This document shows, in pieces, positions 20,703 to 27,818 of a stretch of 64,000 bases of DNA. Each line of letters begins with the position of its first letter. Position 1 is the first letter of the stretch. The notes below the pieces were generated by a model. The model saw only the letters and a program-made list of their open reading frames with translations, made no database searches and was not told the origin of the DNA. Source of the DNA: Micromonospora vinacea (GTDB lineage: Bacteria; Actinomycetota; Actinomycetes; Mycobacteriales; Micromonosporaceae); NCBI RefSeq assembly GCF_015751785.1, contig NZ_JADOTY010000001.1, positions 3,720,001 through 3,784,000 on the forward strand, given 5' to 3'. Position numbers and translations under genes: made by a program.

Positions 20703-21290
20703 CGGGTCCAGGCCGAGCTCTCGGGCGGTGACCAGCCGGACCCACTCGCCGAACTGCCGGCGGGAGATCACCCGGTCGTGCACGGCGAGTTGGACGGCAA
20801 GGCCGTCCATCACCGCGCTGATCCGCCAGGCGGCCCCGTCGGGGTCGGCGCACTGGAAGGTGCCGTCGGCCACCCCGGCGGTGATCACCGCGGCCAGGTC
20901 CTGCCGCCAGCGCAGGTCGAGCCGGCGGGAGACCTTCTCCAACTCGGGAGTACGCAGCGACTCGGACCAGCCGTCGATCCACATCGACCAGGAGGTGGCC
21001 CGCCCGGCCGGTGTGTAGAGCTTGAGGATTCGGCGGAGCTTGGTCAGCGGTGGGGCCGAGGAGCGGGTCACCACGTCCAGTCGGGCCAGGTCCTGCTCGA
21101 CCGCGTACGCGAAGGCTTGTGCGAGCAACCGCTCCTTGGTGGCGAAGTGGTAGAAAACCAAGGCCTGGCTCACGCCCGCGGCATTCGCCACGTCCGCCGT
21201 CCGGGTGTTGGCCAGACCGCGCTCAACGATCACGTCACAGGCGGTGCGCAGCAGGGCATCCAGGCGGATCTCGGCCGCACGTCTCGTCAC
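20688..21290 (-). CDS. TetR/AcrR family transcriptional regulator
   Basis: 200 residues from GTG 21290 (VTRRAAEIRLDALL). The HTH lies at about 9-55: ACDVIVERGLANTRTADVANAAGVSQALVFYHFATKERLLAQAF. The C-terminal ligand domain has WRQDLAAVITAGVADGTFQCADPDGAAWRISAVMDGLAVQLAV, a BetI-like pattern. An ATG 28 codons upstream is in frame but precedes a Cys/Ser/Gly-rich stretch unlike a TetR arm. Target unknown; the DinB-like gene downstream on the same strand is a candidate partner. Confidence 0.88.
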   Translation of the reverse strand: MTRRAAEIRLDALLRTACDVIVERGLANTRTADVANAAGVSQALVFYHFATKERLLAQAFAYAVEQDLARLDVVTRSSAPPLTKLRRILKLYTPAGRATSWSMWIDGWSESLRTPELEKVSRRLDLRWRQDLAAVITAGVADGTFQCADPDGAAWRISAVMDGLAVQLAVHDRVISRRQFGEWVRLVTARELGLDPADLD

Positions 21291-21711
21291 GACCGTTACC
21301 GTAGCCCATCCGAACGAACACGAACAGTTACCGCCACCCGCCGATCGGCGCGGTGACAGTCGGAAGCCGGACACTTCCTTCGGGTGTCTTCGGTCGTTTC
21401 ACGGAGGTTGTTAGTGGAGGTCCGCCGCCCGGTGTCGGGGGGAGGAGGCGTCGATGGTCCGGCGTGCGACGCGGTGATGACGATCATTGCCTAGTGATGT
21501 CGGAGTGTGACGGTCCGTGCTGGATCGGGATATCAGGGCAGCCCCCTAGGAAGCCTGCCGGGAGTGGCTCCGGCCCAGCTCCGGCCATGCCGGACCGGGG
21601 CGGCTCCGGTCCCGCCGAACATCGGAGACGCGCCGAGGCGACCCCGAGTTGGCAGTCAAACACCGGCTCGGCTAAAGTTCTCATCCGTCACCCGGGAACG
21701 TCCGGGGGCGT
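21291..21711. other. intergenic 421 bp between TetR gene and tRNA cluster 1
   Basis: No supported gene; short frames here lack ribosome sites. The right end carries the tRNA promoter listed next. Confidence 0.5.
21649..21678 (+). promoter_or_regulatory. promoter of tRNA cluster 1
   Basis: TTGGCA (-35, 21649-21654), 18-bp spacer, TAAAGT (-10, 21673-21678), 33 bp before tRNA-Gly. The string TARAGTTC is shared with the second cluster's promoter although other flanks differ. Confidence 0.55.
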
Positions 21712-21784
21712 GCGGACGTAGCGCAGCTGGTAGCGCATCACCTTGCCAAGGTGAGGGTCGCGGGTTCGAATCCCGTCGTCCGCT
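21712..21784 (+). tRNA. tRNA-Gly(GCC), copy 1
   Basis: 73-nt cloverleaf with 7-bp acceptor GCGGACG/CGTCCGC, anticodon loop CTTGCCAAG (GCC) and T loop GGTTCGAATCC. CCA is not encoded. Identical to the copy at 27533. Confidence 0.96.
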
Positions 21785-21818
21785 CGGAGCTGCCGCCACG
21801 CATGACGGGGGCAACCTC

Positions 21819-21889
21819 GGTGGGGTGGCCGAGAGGCGAGGCAACGGCCTGCAAAGCCGTGTACGCGGGTTCAAATCCCGTCCCCACCT
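21819..21889 (+). tRNA. tRNA-Cys(GCA)
   Basis: 71-nt cloverleaf, acceptor GGTGGGG/CCCCACC, anticodon loop CCTGCAAAG (GCA), T loop GGTTCAAATCC. CCA is not encoded. Only copy in the window. Confidence 0.95.
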
Positions 21890-21902
21890 CGGCAACAAGC
21901 AC

Positions 21903-21977
21903 GGGCGATTGGCGCAGTGGGAGCGCGCTTCCTTGACACGGAAGAGGTCACTGGTTCAAACCCAGTATCGCCCACCA
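21903..21977 (+). tRNA. tRNA-Val(GAC), copy 1
   Basis: 75 nt including encoded CCA. Acceptor GGGCGAT/ATCGCCC, anticodon loop CTTGACACG (GAC), T loop GGTTCAAACCC. Identical to the copy at 27632. Confidence 0.96.
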
Positions 21978-21983
21978 GAGGAG

Positions 21984-22020
21984 AACGGCTCGTTACCGGA
22001 AGACCCGGTGACGAGCCGTT
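21984..22020 (+). terminator. terminator of tRNA cluster 1
   Basis: AACGGCTCGTTACCGG (21984-21999) pairs with CCGGTGACGAGCCGTT (22005-22020), 16 bp with one G-U pair and a 5-nt loop. It is followed by a weak T run. Confidence 0.8.
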
Positions 22021-22041
22021 TCGCTTGTGGTGAGACGGTCG

Positions 22042-22566
22042 TCAGTCGACGCTGAGTCGGTAGCCGATACCTCGGACGGTGTGCACGCGCAGGGTGTCGT
22101 CGACGGCATGCAGTTTGCGACGTAACCGCTTCACGGCCGAGTGCAGGATCGACGTGTCGCCGAGGAACGCGCATCCCCAGACCGATTCGAAGAGCCTCTG
22201 GTACGTCCAGACGCCGACCGGTGCGGTGGCGAGCTGGGTGAGCAGGTTGCGCTCGAGTCGGGTCAGGGCCAGCGGTTCTCCGCGCCACGTCACCCGGTGG
22301 TCGAGGGGGTCGATGGTGAGGTCACCGAGGTTGATCTGGCCGGCGACGCCGACGGCGGGAGCGGCTGCGATCGGAGCGGGGGCGGAGGCGGCGGCGGAGG
22401 GGAGTCGCGCCGGCCCGCTGATGACCGGTCCGCCGATCATCGCCTGCAACTCCGCGAGGTCGGTGCAGATCACCAGGGTGCCGAGGCCGTCCAGGCGCCG
22501 GACCATCCGCTCGCGCACCGACACGTCAGCTGTCACGCAGAACACGAGGGACACATCGTCGATCAC
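22042..22566 (-). CDS. orphan winged-helix (OmpR/PhoB-type) regulator with a degenerate N-terminal domain
   Basis: 174 residues from GTG 22566, preceded by GGGGAGGTG at good spacing. The C-terminal half (about 82-174) is a clear OmpR-type winged helix: DPLDHRVTWRGEPLALTRLERNLLTQLA, then SILHSAVKRLRRKLHAV and VHTVRGIGYRLSV. The N-terminal about 45 residues (VSLVFCVTADVSVRERMVRRLDG...) look like half a receiver or ACT-like fold with no phospho-acceptor Asp. An Ala/Pro linker joins them. No kinase is adjacent, so it probably works without phosphorylation. Confidence 0.82.
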   Translation of the reverse strand: MIDDVSLVFCVTADVSVRERMVRRLDGLGTLVICTDLAELQAMIGGPVISGPARLPSAAASAPAPIAAAPAVGVAGQINLGDLTIDPLDHRVTWRGEPLALTRLERNLLTQLATAPVGVWTYQRLFESVWGCAFLGDTSILHSAVKRLRRKLHAVDDTLRVHTVRGIGYRLSVD

Positions 22567-22684
22567 TGTCGCACCTCCCCGGGAGCCAGTAAAAGACAAC
22601 GCTGTCTGAACCCCGTAGTCAATGGTTTCCGTCGGGTGGTCACCCGTGATCCAGTCTGGTTGCCGGGCAGCCTCGCGATCGCCT

Positions 22685-23419
22685 TCAGAAGGTCAACAGG
22701 CGGAACTCGCCCACCGGCCGGAAGCCGAGGCCGCGGTAGACCGACTCGCCGACGGCCGACGAGGTGAGGGCGGCGGTGCGGGCACCCCGTTCGCCAGCCA
22801 GTTCGACGGCGGCCCTGGTCATGGCCGCGCCGATGCCCCTGCGTCGCTGCTCCGGCTGCGTGCCGACGAAGTAGAGGGTGACCAGACCGTGGCTGATCCA
22901 GGCGACGGCCGTTGCGACGATCCGGCCGTCGTCGAGGCGACCGGCCAGCCGGAGCACACTGCCGTCGCCGGTGAACGCCTTCTCCCGTTCGATCGTCGCC
23001 GCGACGCCGTCCGCCGGAATTCCGGACACTCGGGCATACGCCGGGACGAACGTGGCGAGGTCGGCGGTCTCGGCGATCCGTACGCCGGCGGGAGTCGGCG
23101 CATCGGACACCTCCCCGACCCCCACGGTCATGATCGGCATCCGGGCGACCTGTAGCGCACCGAGCGAGACCAGGCCGTCCGCGGTGCCGGCGTCACTGTC
23201 CGGGCCAACCCACCAGATTCGGGGTACGCCGTGCAGGCGCTTTCGGGCCTCGGCGAGCGCGTCCTGCGGTGTGCGCCCGGCGACCCGCAGCACGCCGTTG
23301 AGGGGTGCGTGCGGCACCTCACTGCGGTAGGTCGGGAGGTCCGGGCCCCCGGCGACGCCGATGTTCCAACCGAGCAGGTACGCCCGGTGCGCGGCCAGCA
23401 CCGTGTCGAGAGGCTCCAT
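22685..23419 (-). CDS. GNAT family N-acetyltransferase, two-part
   Basis: 244 residues, ATG 23419. The C-terminal half is a standard GNAT domain: VRIAETADLATFVPAYARV, LYFVGTQPEQRRRGIGAAMTRAAVELA with acetyl-CoA loop Q-x-x-R-x-G-I-G-A, and a final ESVYRGLGFRPVGEFRLLTF. The N-terminal about 110 residues look like a degenerate second GNAT-like half. Substrate unknown. Divergent from the TetR gene at 23537, so that regulator might control both. Confidence 0.85.
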   Translation of the reverse strand: MEPLDTVLAAHRAYLLGWNIGVAGGPDLPTYRSEVPHAPLNGVLRVAGRTPQDALAEARKRLHGVPRIWWVGPDSDAGTADGLVSLGALQVARMPIMTVGVGEVSDAPTPAGVRIAETADLATFVPAYARVSGIPADGVAATIEREKAFTGDGSVLRLAGRLDDGRIVATAVAWISHGLVTLYFVGTQPEQRRRGIGAAMTRAAVELAGERGARTAALTSSAVGESVYRGLGFRPVGEFRLLTF

Positions 23420-23536
23420 GATCTGGATCGTAACGCGGCGGCCGGCAACCCCTTCGGCCAGCGGAAACAGCTCGATTCGACGGCTGTGACCGGCGGTACT
23501 TTGTCGATCGTTCCAGATAGCGGGTAGCGTTCAGCC

Positions 23537-24118
23537 ATGGCCCGCACTCGTGAGTTCGACCTCGACGCCGCGGTCAACGCTGCCATGGACGTGTTCCGTC
23601 GCAAGGGGTACGAGGGCACCTCCATGCGGGACCTCTCCGAGGCGACCGGCCTGGGCAGCGGCTCGCTCTACGCCGCGTTCGGCAGCAAGGACGGCCTCTA
23701 CCTGGCGGTGCTCGACCTGTACCGACAGCGCTACGCCACACCGATGGTCGACCTGCTGCGCTCGGGCAACGACGCGCGAGAGGTCATCCGTGAGGTGTTC
23801 ATCGGCACCGTGGACGACATCACCGGAGACGGCCGGCACCTCGCCTGCCTGATCGTCGGAGCGTCGATGGAACGGGCGCACCAGGATGTGCGGGTCGCCG
23901 AGCGGCTCCGCTCGACCACCCAGTCCCTGGAGTTGGCGCTCTACGACCTGCTCGCCGAGGCGCAGTTGCGCGGTCAGGTCACCACCGACCGTAGTGCCAC
24001 CGACCTGGCCGGCTTCCTGGTGACCAGTCTCCAGGGTCTGCGGGTGATGGGTGCCATCAACCCGGACCGGGCAGCGCTGACGCGTTACGCGGAAGTCGCG
24101 CTCACCTGCCTGGACTGA
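23537..24118 (+). CDS. TetR/AcrR family regulator
   Basis: 193 residues, ATG 23537. HTH at 8-55: LDAAVNAAMDVFRRKGYEGTSMRDLSEATGLGSGSLYAAFGSKDGLYLAVL. The C-terminal domain has the TetR_C (YxaF/AcrR-like) pattern HLACLIVGASMERAHQDVRV. It precedes the quinone oxidoreductase gene by 46 bp on the same strand. The arrangement TetR then zinc-less alcohol dehydrogenase is common and suggests a regulator controlling the oxidoreductase in response to a reactive carbonyl or quinone; this is inference. Confidence 0.9.
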   Translation: MARTREFDLDAAVNAAMDVFRRKGYEGTSMRDLSEATGLGSGSLYAAFGSKDGLYLAVLDLYRQRYATPMVDLLRSGNDAREVIREVFIGTVDDITGDGRHLACLIVGASMERAHQDVRVAERLRSTTQSLELALYDLLAEAQLRGQVTTDRSATDLAGFLVTSLQGLRVMGAINPDRAALTRYAEVALTCLD

Positions 24119-24164
24119 CCGCCGGACACGGTGGTCGGCCGGTCACCCGAATGAGGAGTCGAGC

Positions 24165-25121
24165 ATGAGAGCGGTTGGACTGCTGCGCTACGGCGGGCCC
24201 GAGGTGCTGCGGGTGGTCGACCTTCCGACGCCGCACGCCGGCCCTGGTGAGGTCCGCATCCGGGTACGCGCCGCGGCGGTCAACCCCGCGGACACGCTGA
24301 TCCGGGCCGGCATGACGCCGGTGCGACTGCGCGGCGGCGACCCGCTGCTGCCCGGTCAGGACATCGCCGGCACCATCGACGAGGTGGGTTCCGGGACCAG
24401 TGGTGCTCTCGCCCCGGGTGACCCGGTGATGGCCATGATCAATCCGACCCGGGCGGCCGGCGGCGGGTACGCCGAGTGGGTAGTGCTCCCGGAGACCTGG
24501 GTGGCGCCCGCGCCGGCGGGCGTGTCACCCGCCGAGGCGGCCACCCTGCCGTTGAACGGGTTGACCGCCCTGCACGCCCTGGACCAGTTGCGGCTGCCAC
24601 CGGGCAGCACCCTCGCGGTGACCGGAGCGGCCGGCGCCGTCGGCGGGTACGCGGTACAGCTCGCCAAGGCCGCCGGGCACCGGGTGTTGGCCGACGCGGC
24701 GCCCGACGACATCGAACTGGTCAATGCGCTCGGCGCCGACGTGACGGTGACCCGAGGTCCCGATGTCGCCGACCGCTTCCGGGAGCACGCCCCGGACGGG
24801 GTGGACGCCGCTGTCGACGCCGCGTTGCTCGGCGGGGCGTTGCTGCCGGCGGTGCGCGCAGGTGGTGCCGTCGCGCTGCTGCGCGGCGGGCCGGATCCGG
24901 TGCTGCGGGCGCAGGCCGACCAGCGGAGGATCGACATGGTGTCCGCGTACGTGCACGAGTACGACGGCCGCCGTGACAAACTCGACCTGCTTCGGCGGCT
25001 TGCCGAGGAGGGTGCGCTGACCCTGCGGGTCGCCGGCCGGTTCCCGCCGGAGGAGGCGGCCCGGGCGCATCAGCTCCTGGAGGCCGGAGGGGTGCGCGGC
25101 CGGTTGGTCATCGAGTTCTGA
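24165..25121 (+). CDS. NADP-dependent quinone oxidoreductase-like MDR enzyme
   Basis: 318 residues, ATG 24165 with GAGGAG 7 nt upstream. Medium-chain dehydrogenase/reductase: an N-terminal GroES-like domain with VRAAAVNPADTLIRAG and LLPGQDIAGTIDEVG, then a Rossmann domain with LAVTGAAGAVGGYAVQLAKAAGHRV (AxxGxxG) and AAVDAALLGGALLPAV. There is no zinc-binding Cys cluster, so it is a zeta-crystallin/quinone-reductase type. Probably regulated by the TetR protein upstream. Confidence 0.92.
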   Translation: MRAVGLLRYGGPEVLRVVDLPTPHAGPGEVRIRVRAAAVNPADTLIRAGMTPVRLRGGDPLLPGQDIAGTIDEVGSGTSGALAPGDPVMAMINPTRAAGGGYAEWVVLPETWVAPAPAGVSPAEAATLPLNGLTALHALDQLRLPPGSTLAVTGAAGAVGGYAVQLAKAAGHRVLADAAPDDIELVNALGADVTVTRGPDVADRFREHAPDGVDAAVDAALLGGALLPAVRAGGAVALLRGGPDPVLRAQADQRRIDMVSAYVHEYDGRRDKLDLLRRLAEEGALTLRVAGRFPPEEAARAHQLLEAGGVRGRLVIEF

Positions 25122-25173
25122 TTCCGCCGCCGGCACCACCGGGGCATGCTGGCCCACTCGCCGGCCGCGACGC

Positions 25174-26154
25174 CTACCCGCTGGCGGAGAGCAGCGCCTC
25201 GGCGAGGTCGGTGCGGGCGCTGAGCAGCGTCCGGCCCCTTCGGTGGGTCACCACCAGACCGGCCGCGCGGAGTGCGGTGAGGTGTTGGGAGACCCCGCCG
25301 GGTGACATCTCGCTACGGCGGGCCAACTCGGTGGTGCTGACCGGCGAGGTCAGCTCGGCGAGCAGCCGTGCCCGCCCCCGACCGATCACGGCGGCCAACG
25401 CTTCCGGCACGCCGTTCGGACGCTCCCAGACGGCGCCGAGCCCGCGGGCGGGATAGGCGAGTTGTGGCGCGTCCCCGGCGGACACGCTCAGCACCGACGG
25501 CCAGACGAAGACGGACGGAACCAGCACCAGGCCCGGGCCGTCCGTGACGTCCGGGGCCAGGCAGTGCCGCTGGGCGACGAGCAGGGTGTCATCCTCCCAC
25601 CGCACCTGCCGATGCAGGTCGTTGAGGAGCACCGCGGCGCCGTCCTCGGCGAGGATGCGGGCGCGGGCAGTGACGTCCGCGTCGAGCAGCAGCCGCAGCC
25701 GGGGCCAGTGCGGGGCCAGGGCGATCCGCCAGTACGCCTCGATCTCTTCGGAAAGCCGGCGCAGCCCGGCCGGCGGGTCGGCGTACAGGGCGGCGAGCGC
25801 TGGAGTGCGCTCACCCGGGTACAGGTCCAGGTGCGCGCGCACGGTGGCGGCCGGGGTGGCGCGCAGGGCGGCGAGTTCGGCGGCCAGATCCGGGATGAGG
25901 CCGGTGTGTGGCGGGGTGAGGAAGTCGGCCAGGTAGCCGGGCGGGGCCGGAACGAGCTGCCAGAGCAGCCCGCCGTTCGGGCCGACCAACCCGGCGTCCA
26001 GCAGCGGTGGACGGACCCGGCGTACCCAGGGCAGATGGACGGCATGGTCGCCGGGGTCGCGCAGCACACGGACGCTCGCGACCACCTCCCACAGGCAGGA
26101 GACGGCGAACCGGACGCGGGCGACAGCGCCCGCCGACAGGCTGATGGCGACCAC
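25174..26154 (-). CDS. ArsR-type winged-helix regulator with DUF5937-like N-terminal domain
   Basis: 326 residues from GTG 26154. The last about 75 residues are an ArsR/HTH_20 domain: VIGRGRARLLAELTSPVSTTELARRSEMSPGGVSQHLTALRAAGLVVTHRRGRTLLSA. The N-terminal about 240 residues, starting VRFAVSCLWEVVASVRVL, match the long sensor-like domain known as DUF5937 in streptomycete regulators. There are no metal-binding Cys motifs. The start is uncertain: the frame stays open far upstream into the neighbouring gene, but family similarity begins at about residue 12. Divergent from the PEP-mutase-family gene with only 70 bp between starts, which makes that gene its likely target. Confidence 0.85.
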   Translation of the reverse strand: MVAISLSAGAVARVRFAVSCLWEVVASVRVLRDPGDHAVHLPWVRRVRPPLLDAGLVGPNGGLLWQLVPAPPGYLADFLTPPHTGLIPDLAAELAALRATPAATVRAHLDLYPGERTPALAALYADPPAGLRRLSEEIEAYWRIALAPHWPRLRLLLDADVTARARILAEDGAAVLLNDLHRQVRWEDDTLLVAQRHCLAPDVTDGPGLVLVPSVFVWPSVLSVSAGDAPQLAYPARGLGAVWERPNGVPEALAAVIGRGRARLLAELTSPVSTTELARRSEMSPGGVSQHLTALRAAGLVVTHRRGRTLLSARTDLAEALLSASG

Positions 26155-26224
26155 GGCACCCCCGGTGGATTTAGCTGGGACTGAAACATTATCGCCAGGC
26201 TCGGGGTCACCCGAGACTTGCCGG

Positions 26225-27040
26225 GTGAGCGAACACCACACCCGAGCTGAACTGTTCCGATCCCTGCACACCGCCGGGTCGCCGCTGGTCCTGGTCAACG
26301 CCTGGGATGCCGCGAGCGCCCGCATCGTGGCGGCGGCCGGCGTCCGCGCGGTGGCCACCACAAGCGCTGGCGTCGCCTGGAGCCTGGGGGCGTCCGACGG
26401 CGACGTCCTCGGTCGCGACGTAGCCGTCGAGCTGATCGGCCGGATCACCGCCGCCGTGTCGCTGCCGGTCACCGCGGACATCGAGTCGGGGTACGGGGCG
26501 ACACCGGCGGAGGTGGGCGTGACCGCCCGAGCGGTGATCGACGCGGGCGCCGTCGGAGTGAACGTCGAGGACGCCCGACGGGGGGCCGGCCCGCCGCTGC
26601 GCGACGTGCCCGACCAGTGCGCCCGGATCGGCGCAGTGCGGGGCGCGGCCGACGCGGCGGGCGTGGCACTCTTCGTCAACGCCCGGATCGACACGTTTCT
26701 CAGTGGTGCCGGGGATGTAGACGAGACCGTGGCCCGGGCTCGCGCCTATCTCGCCGCTGGCGCAGACGGCATCTTCGTGCCGGGGGTGGTCGACCCGGTG
26801 ACCATCCGGGTGTTGGTGCAGGCGGTGCCGGCGCCGCTGAACGTGCTGGCCGGGCCGGGTGCGCCGACGGTGGACGAGTTGGCCCGGCTGGGGGTGGCCC
26901 GGGTGAGCCTCGGCTCCTCGGTGGCCGAGGCCGCGTACGCGGTTGCCCGCCGCGCGGCCGACGAGGCGCTCGGCGCGGGTACGTACGGCGCGCTGGCGGA
27001 CGCCCTCGACTACGGCACGCTCAATGAGCTGATGCGGTGA
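26225..27040 (+). CDS. isocitrate lyase / PEP mutase family protein
   Basis: 271 residues from GTG 26225. TIM barrel with LVNAWDAASARIVAAAG, TTSAGVAWSLG, the catalytic/metal region PVTADIESGYG (Asp, Glu) and GVNVEDARRG near 105. GIFVPGVVDP and LNVLAGPGAPTVDELARLGVARVSLGS close the barrel. The KKCGH loop of true isocitrate lyases is absent, so it belongs to the oxaloacetase/carboxyphosphoenolpyruvate-like branch that splits or rearranges small 2-oxo or phosphono acids. Probably controlled by the divergent ArsR-type gene. Confidence 0.9.
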   Translation: MSEHHTRAELFRSLHTAGSPLVLVNAWDAASARIVAAAGVRAVATTSAGVAWSLGASDGDVLGRDVAVELIGRITAAVSLPVTADIESGYGATPAEVGVTARAVIDAGAVGVNVEDARRGAGPPLRDVPDQCARIGAVRGAADAAGVALFVNARIDTFLSGAGDVDETVARARAYLAAGADGIFVPGVVDPVTIRVLVQAVPAPLNVLAGPGAPTVDELARLGVARVSLGSSVAEAAYAVARRAADEALGAGTYGALADALDYGTLNELMR

Positions 27041-27063
27041 GCGGTGCGGGCTGCGGGTGAGAC

Positions 27064-27095
27064 GGGTCGGCCGCCTCGCCGAAGGCGGCCGACCC
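27064..27095. terminator. bidirectional hairpin terminator
   Basis: GGGTCGGCCGCCT (27064-27076), loop CGCCGA, AGGCGGCCGACCC (27083-27095): a perfect 13-bp stem between the convergent PEP-mutase-family and DUF6458 genes. Confidence 0.75.
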
Positions 27096-27142
27096 GGAAT
27101 CACGTTGATCTGGCGGCTCCGCCAGCGATGGAAGTGGTCGTG

Positions 27143-27385
27143 TCACAGCGGAGGCGCGATGTCCCGCCGCTCCTCGACCTGCCGGTACTCCACCGGCTGC
27201 TCGGTGGTCGTGACCACCTGGCGGCGGCGACCCCAGATCAGCGTGGTCATGATCAGGCCGAGGACGCCGGCGCCCATCAGGATCCAGCCGACCACGTCGA
27301 GGTTGATGCCGCCGACGCTCGCGTCCAGTGCGAAGGTGAGGATCGCGCCGAGCGCGATCAGGAAGATGCTGGTGCCGATACCCAC
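27143..27385 (-). CDS. DUF6458 family small membrane protein
   Basis: 80 residues from GTG 27385, with AAGGAGG 6 nt upstream. Two hydrophobic helices (GIGTSIFLIALGAILTFAL and VVGWILMGAGVLGLIMTTLIW) flank a short loop with the conserved Asp (LDASVGGINLDVVG). A basic WGRRR turn and a cytosolic tail rich in Thr, Gln and Glu follow. This is the full DUF6458 pattern, common and uncharacterised in actinobacteria. Confidence 0.9.
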   Translation of the reverse strand: MGIGTSIFLIALGAILTFALDASVGGINLDVVGWILMGAGVLGLIMTTLIWGRRRQVVTTTEQPVEYRQVEERRDIAPPL

Positions 27386-27473
27386 GACAGCCTCCTTAAG
27401 GGGGTGTGGTGCGCTGTCGGACCCTTCAGTACCCCGGCCGGGACCAGCGCAACCACGACCGACGAGGGCGCCG

Positions 27474-27502
27474 TGCCAAGCGATCTTGGCGTCGGGTAGA
27501 GT
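27474..27502 (+). promoter_or_regulatory. promoter of tRNA cluster 2
   Basis: TGCCAA (27474-27479), 17-bp spacer, TAGAGT (27497-27502), 30 bp before the second tRNA-Gly; shares TARAGTTC with cluster 1. Confidence 0.45.
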
Positions 27503-27532
27503 TCACCTGTCGCCGGCGCTTGCCGGGGACGT

Positions 27533-27605
27533 GCGGACGTAGCGCAGCTGGTAGCGCATCACCTTGCCAAGGTGAGGGTCGCGGGTTCGAATCCCGTCGT
27601 CCGCT
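27533..27605 (+). tRNA. tRNA-Gly(GCC), copy 2
   Basis: 73 nt, identical to 21712-21784. The flanking bases beyond the immediate TGCGGACG junction differ from copy 1. Confidence 0.96.
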
Positions 27606-27631
27606 CGCGATGCGCCCCACGGGGCCGCCAC

Positions 27632-27706
27632 GGGCGATTGGCGCAGTGGGAGCGCGCTTCCTTGACACGGAAGAGGTCACTGGTTCAAACCCAGTATCGC
27701 CCACCA
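27632..27706 (+). tRNA. tRNA-Val(GAC), copy 2
   Basis: 75 nt with encoded CCA, identical to 21903-21977. The tRNA-Cys found between Gly and Val in cluster 1 is absent here. Confidence 0.96.
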
Positions 27707-27726
27707 TCTATGCAAGTTGATCGGCT

Positions 27727-27756
27727 GGCCCGTTACCGGATATCCGGTAACGGGCC
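27727..27756 (+). terminator. terminator of tRNA cluster 2
   Basis: A perfect 30-bp palindrome whose half is GGCCCGTTACCGGAT, followed by CTCGGCTTTTCTGCTT. The stem core GTTACCGG/CCGGTAAC resembles that of the cluster 1 terminator. Confidence 0.85.
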
Positions 27757-27818
27757 TCGGCTTTTCTGCTTCGGCGTCCGAGGCGATGCGGTCGAGCGCC
27801 ACCTGGCCATCGGGCCCG

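Noticed and set aside
21712..27706. The tRNA-bracketed block as an integrated mobile element
   Set aside because: No integrase, excisionase or transposase, and composition like its neighbours. Kept only as a finding for comparison.
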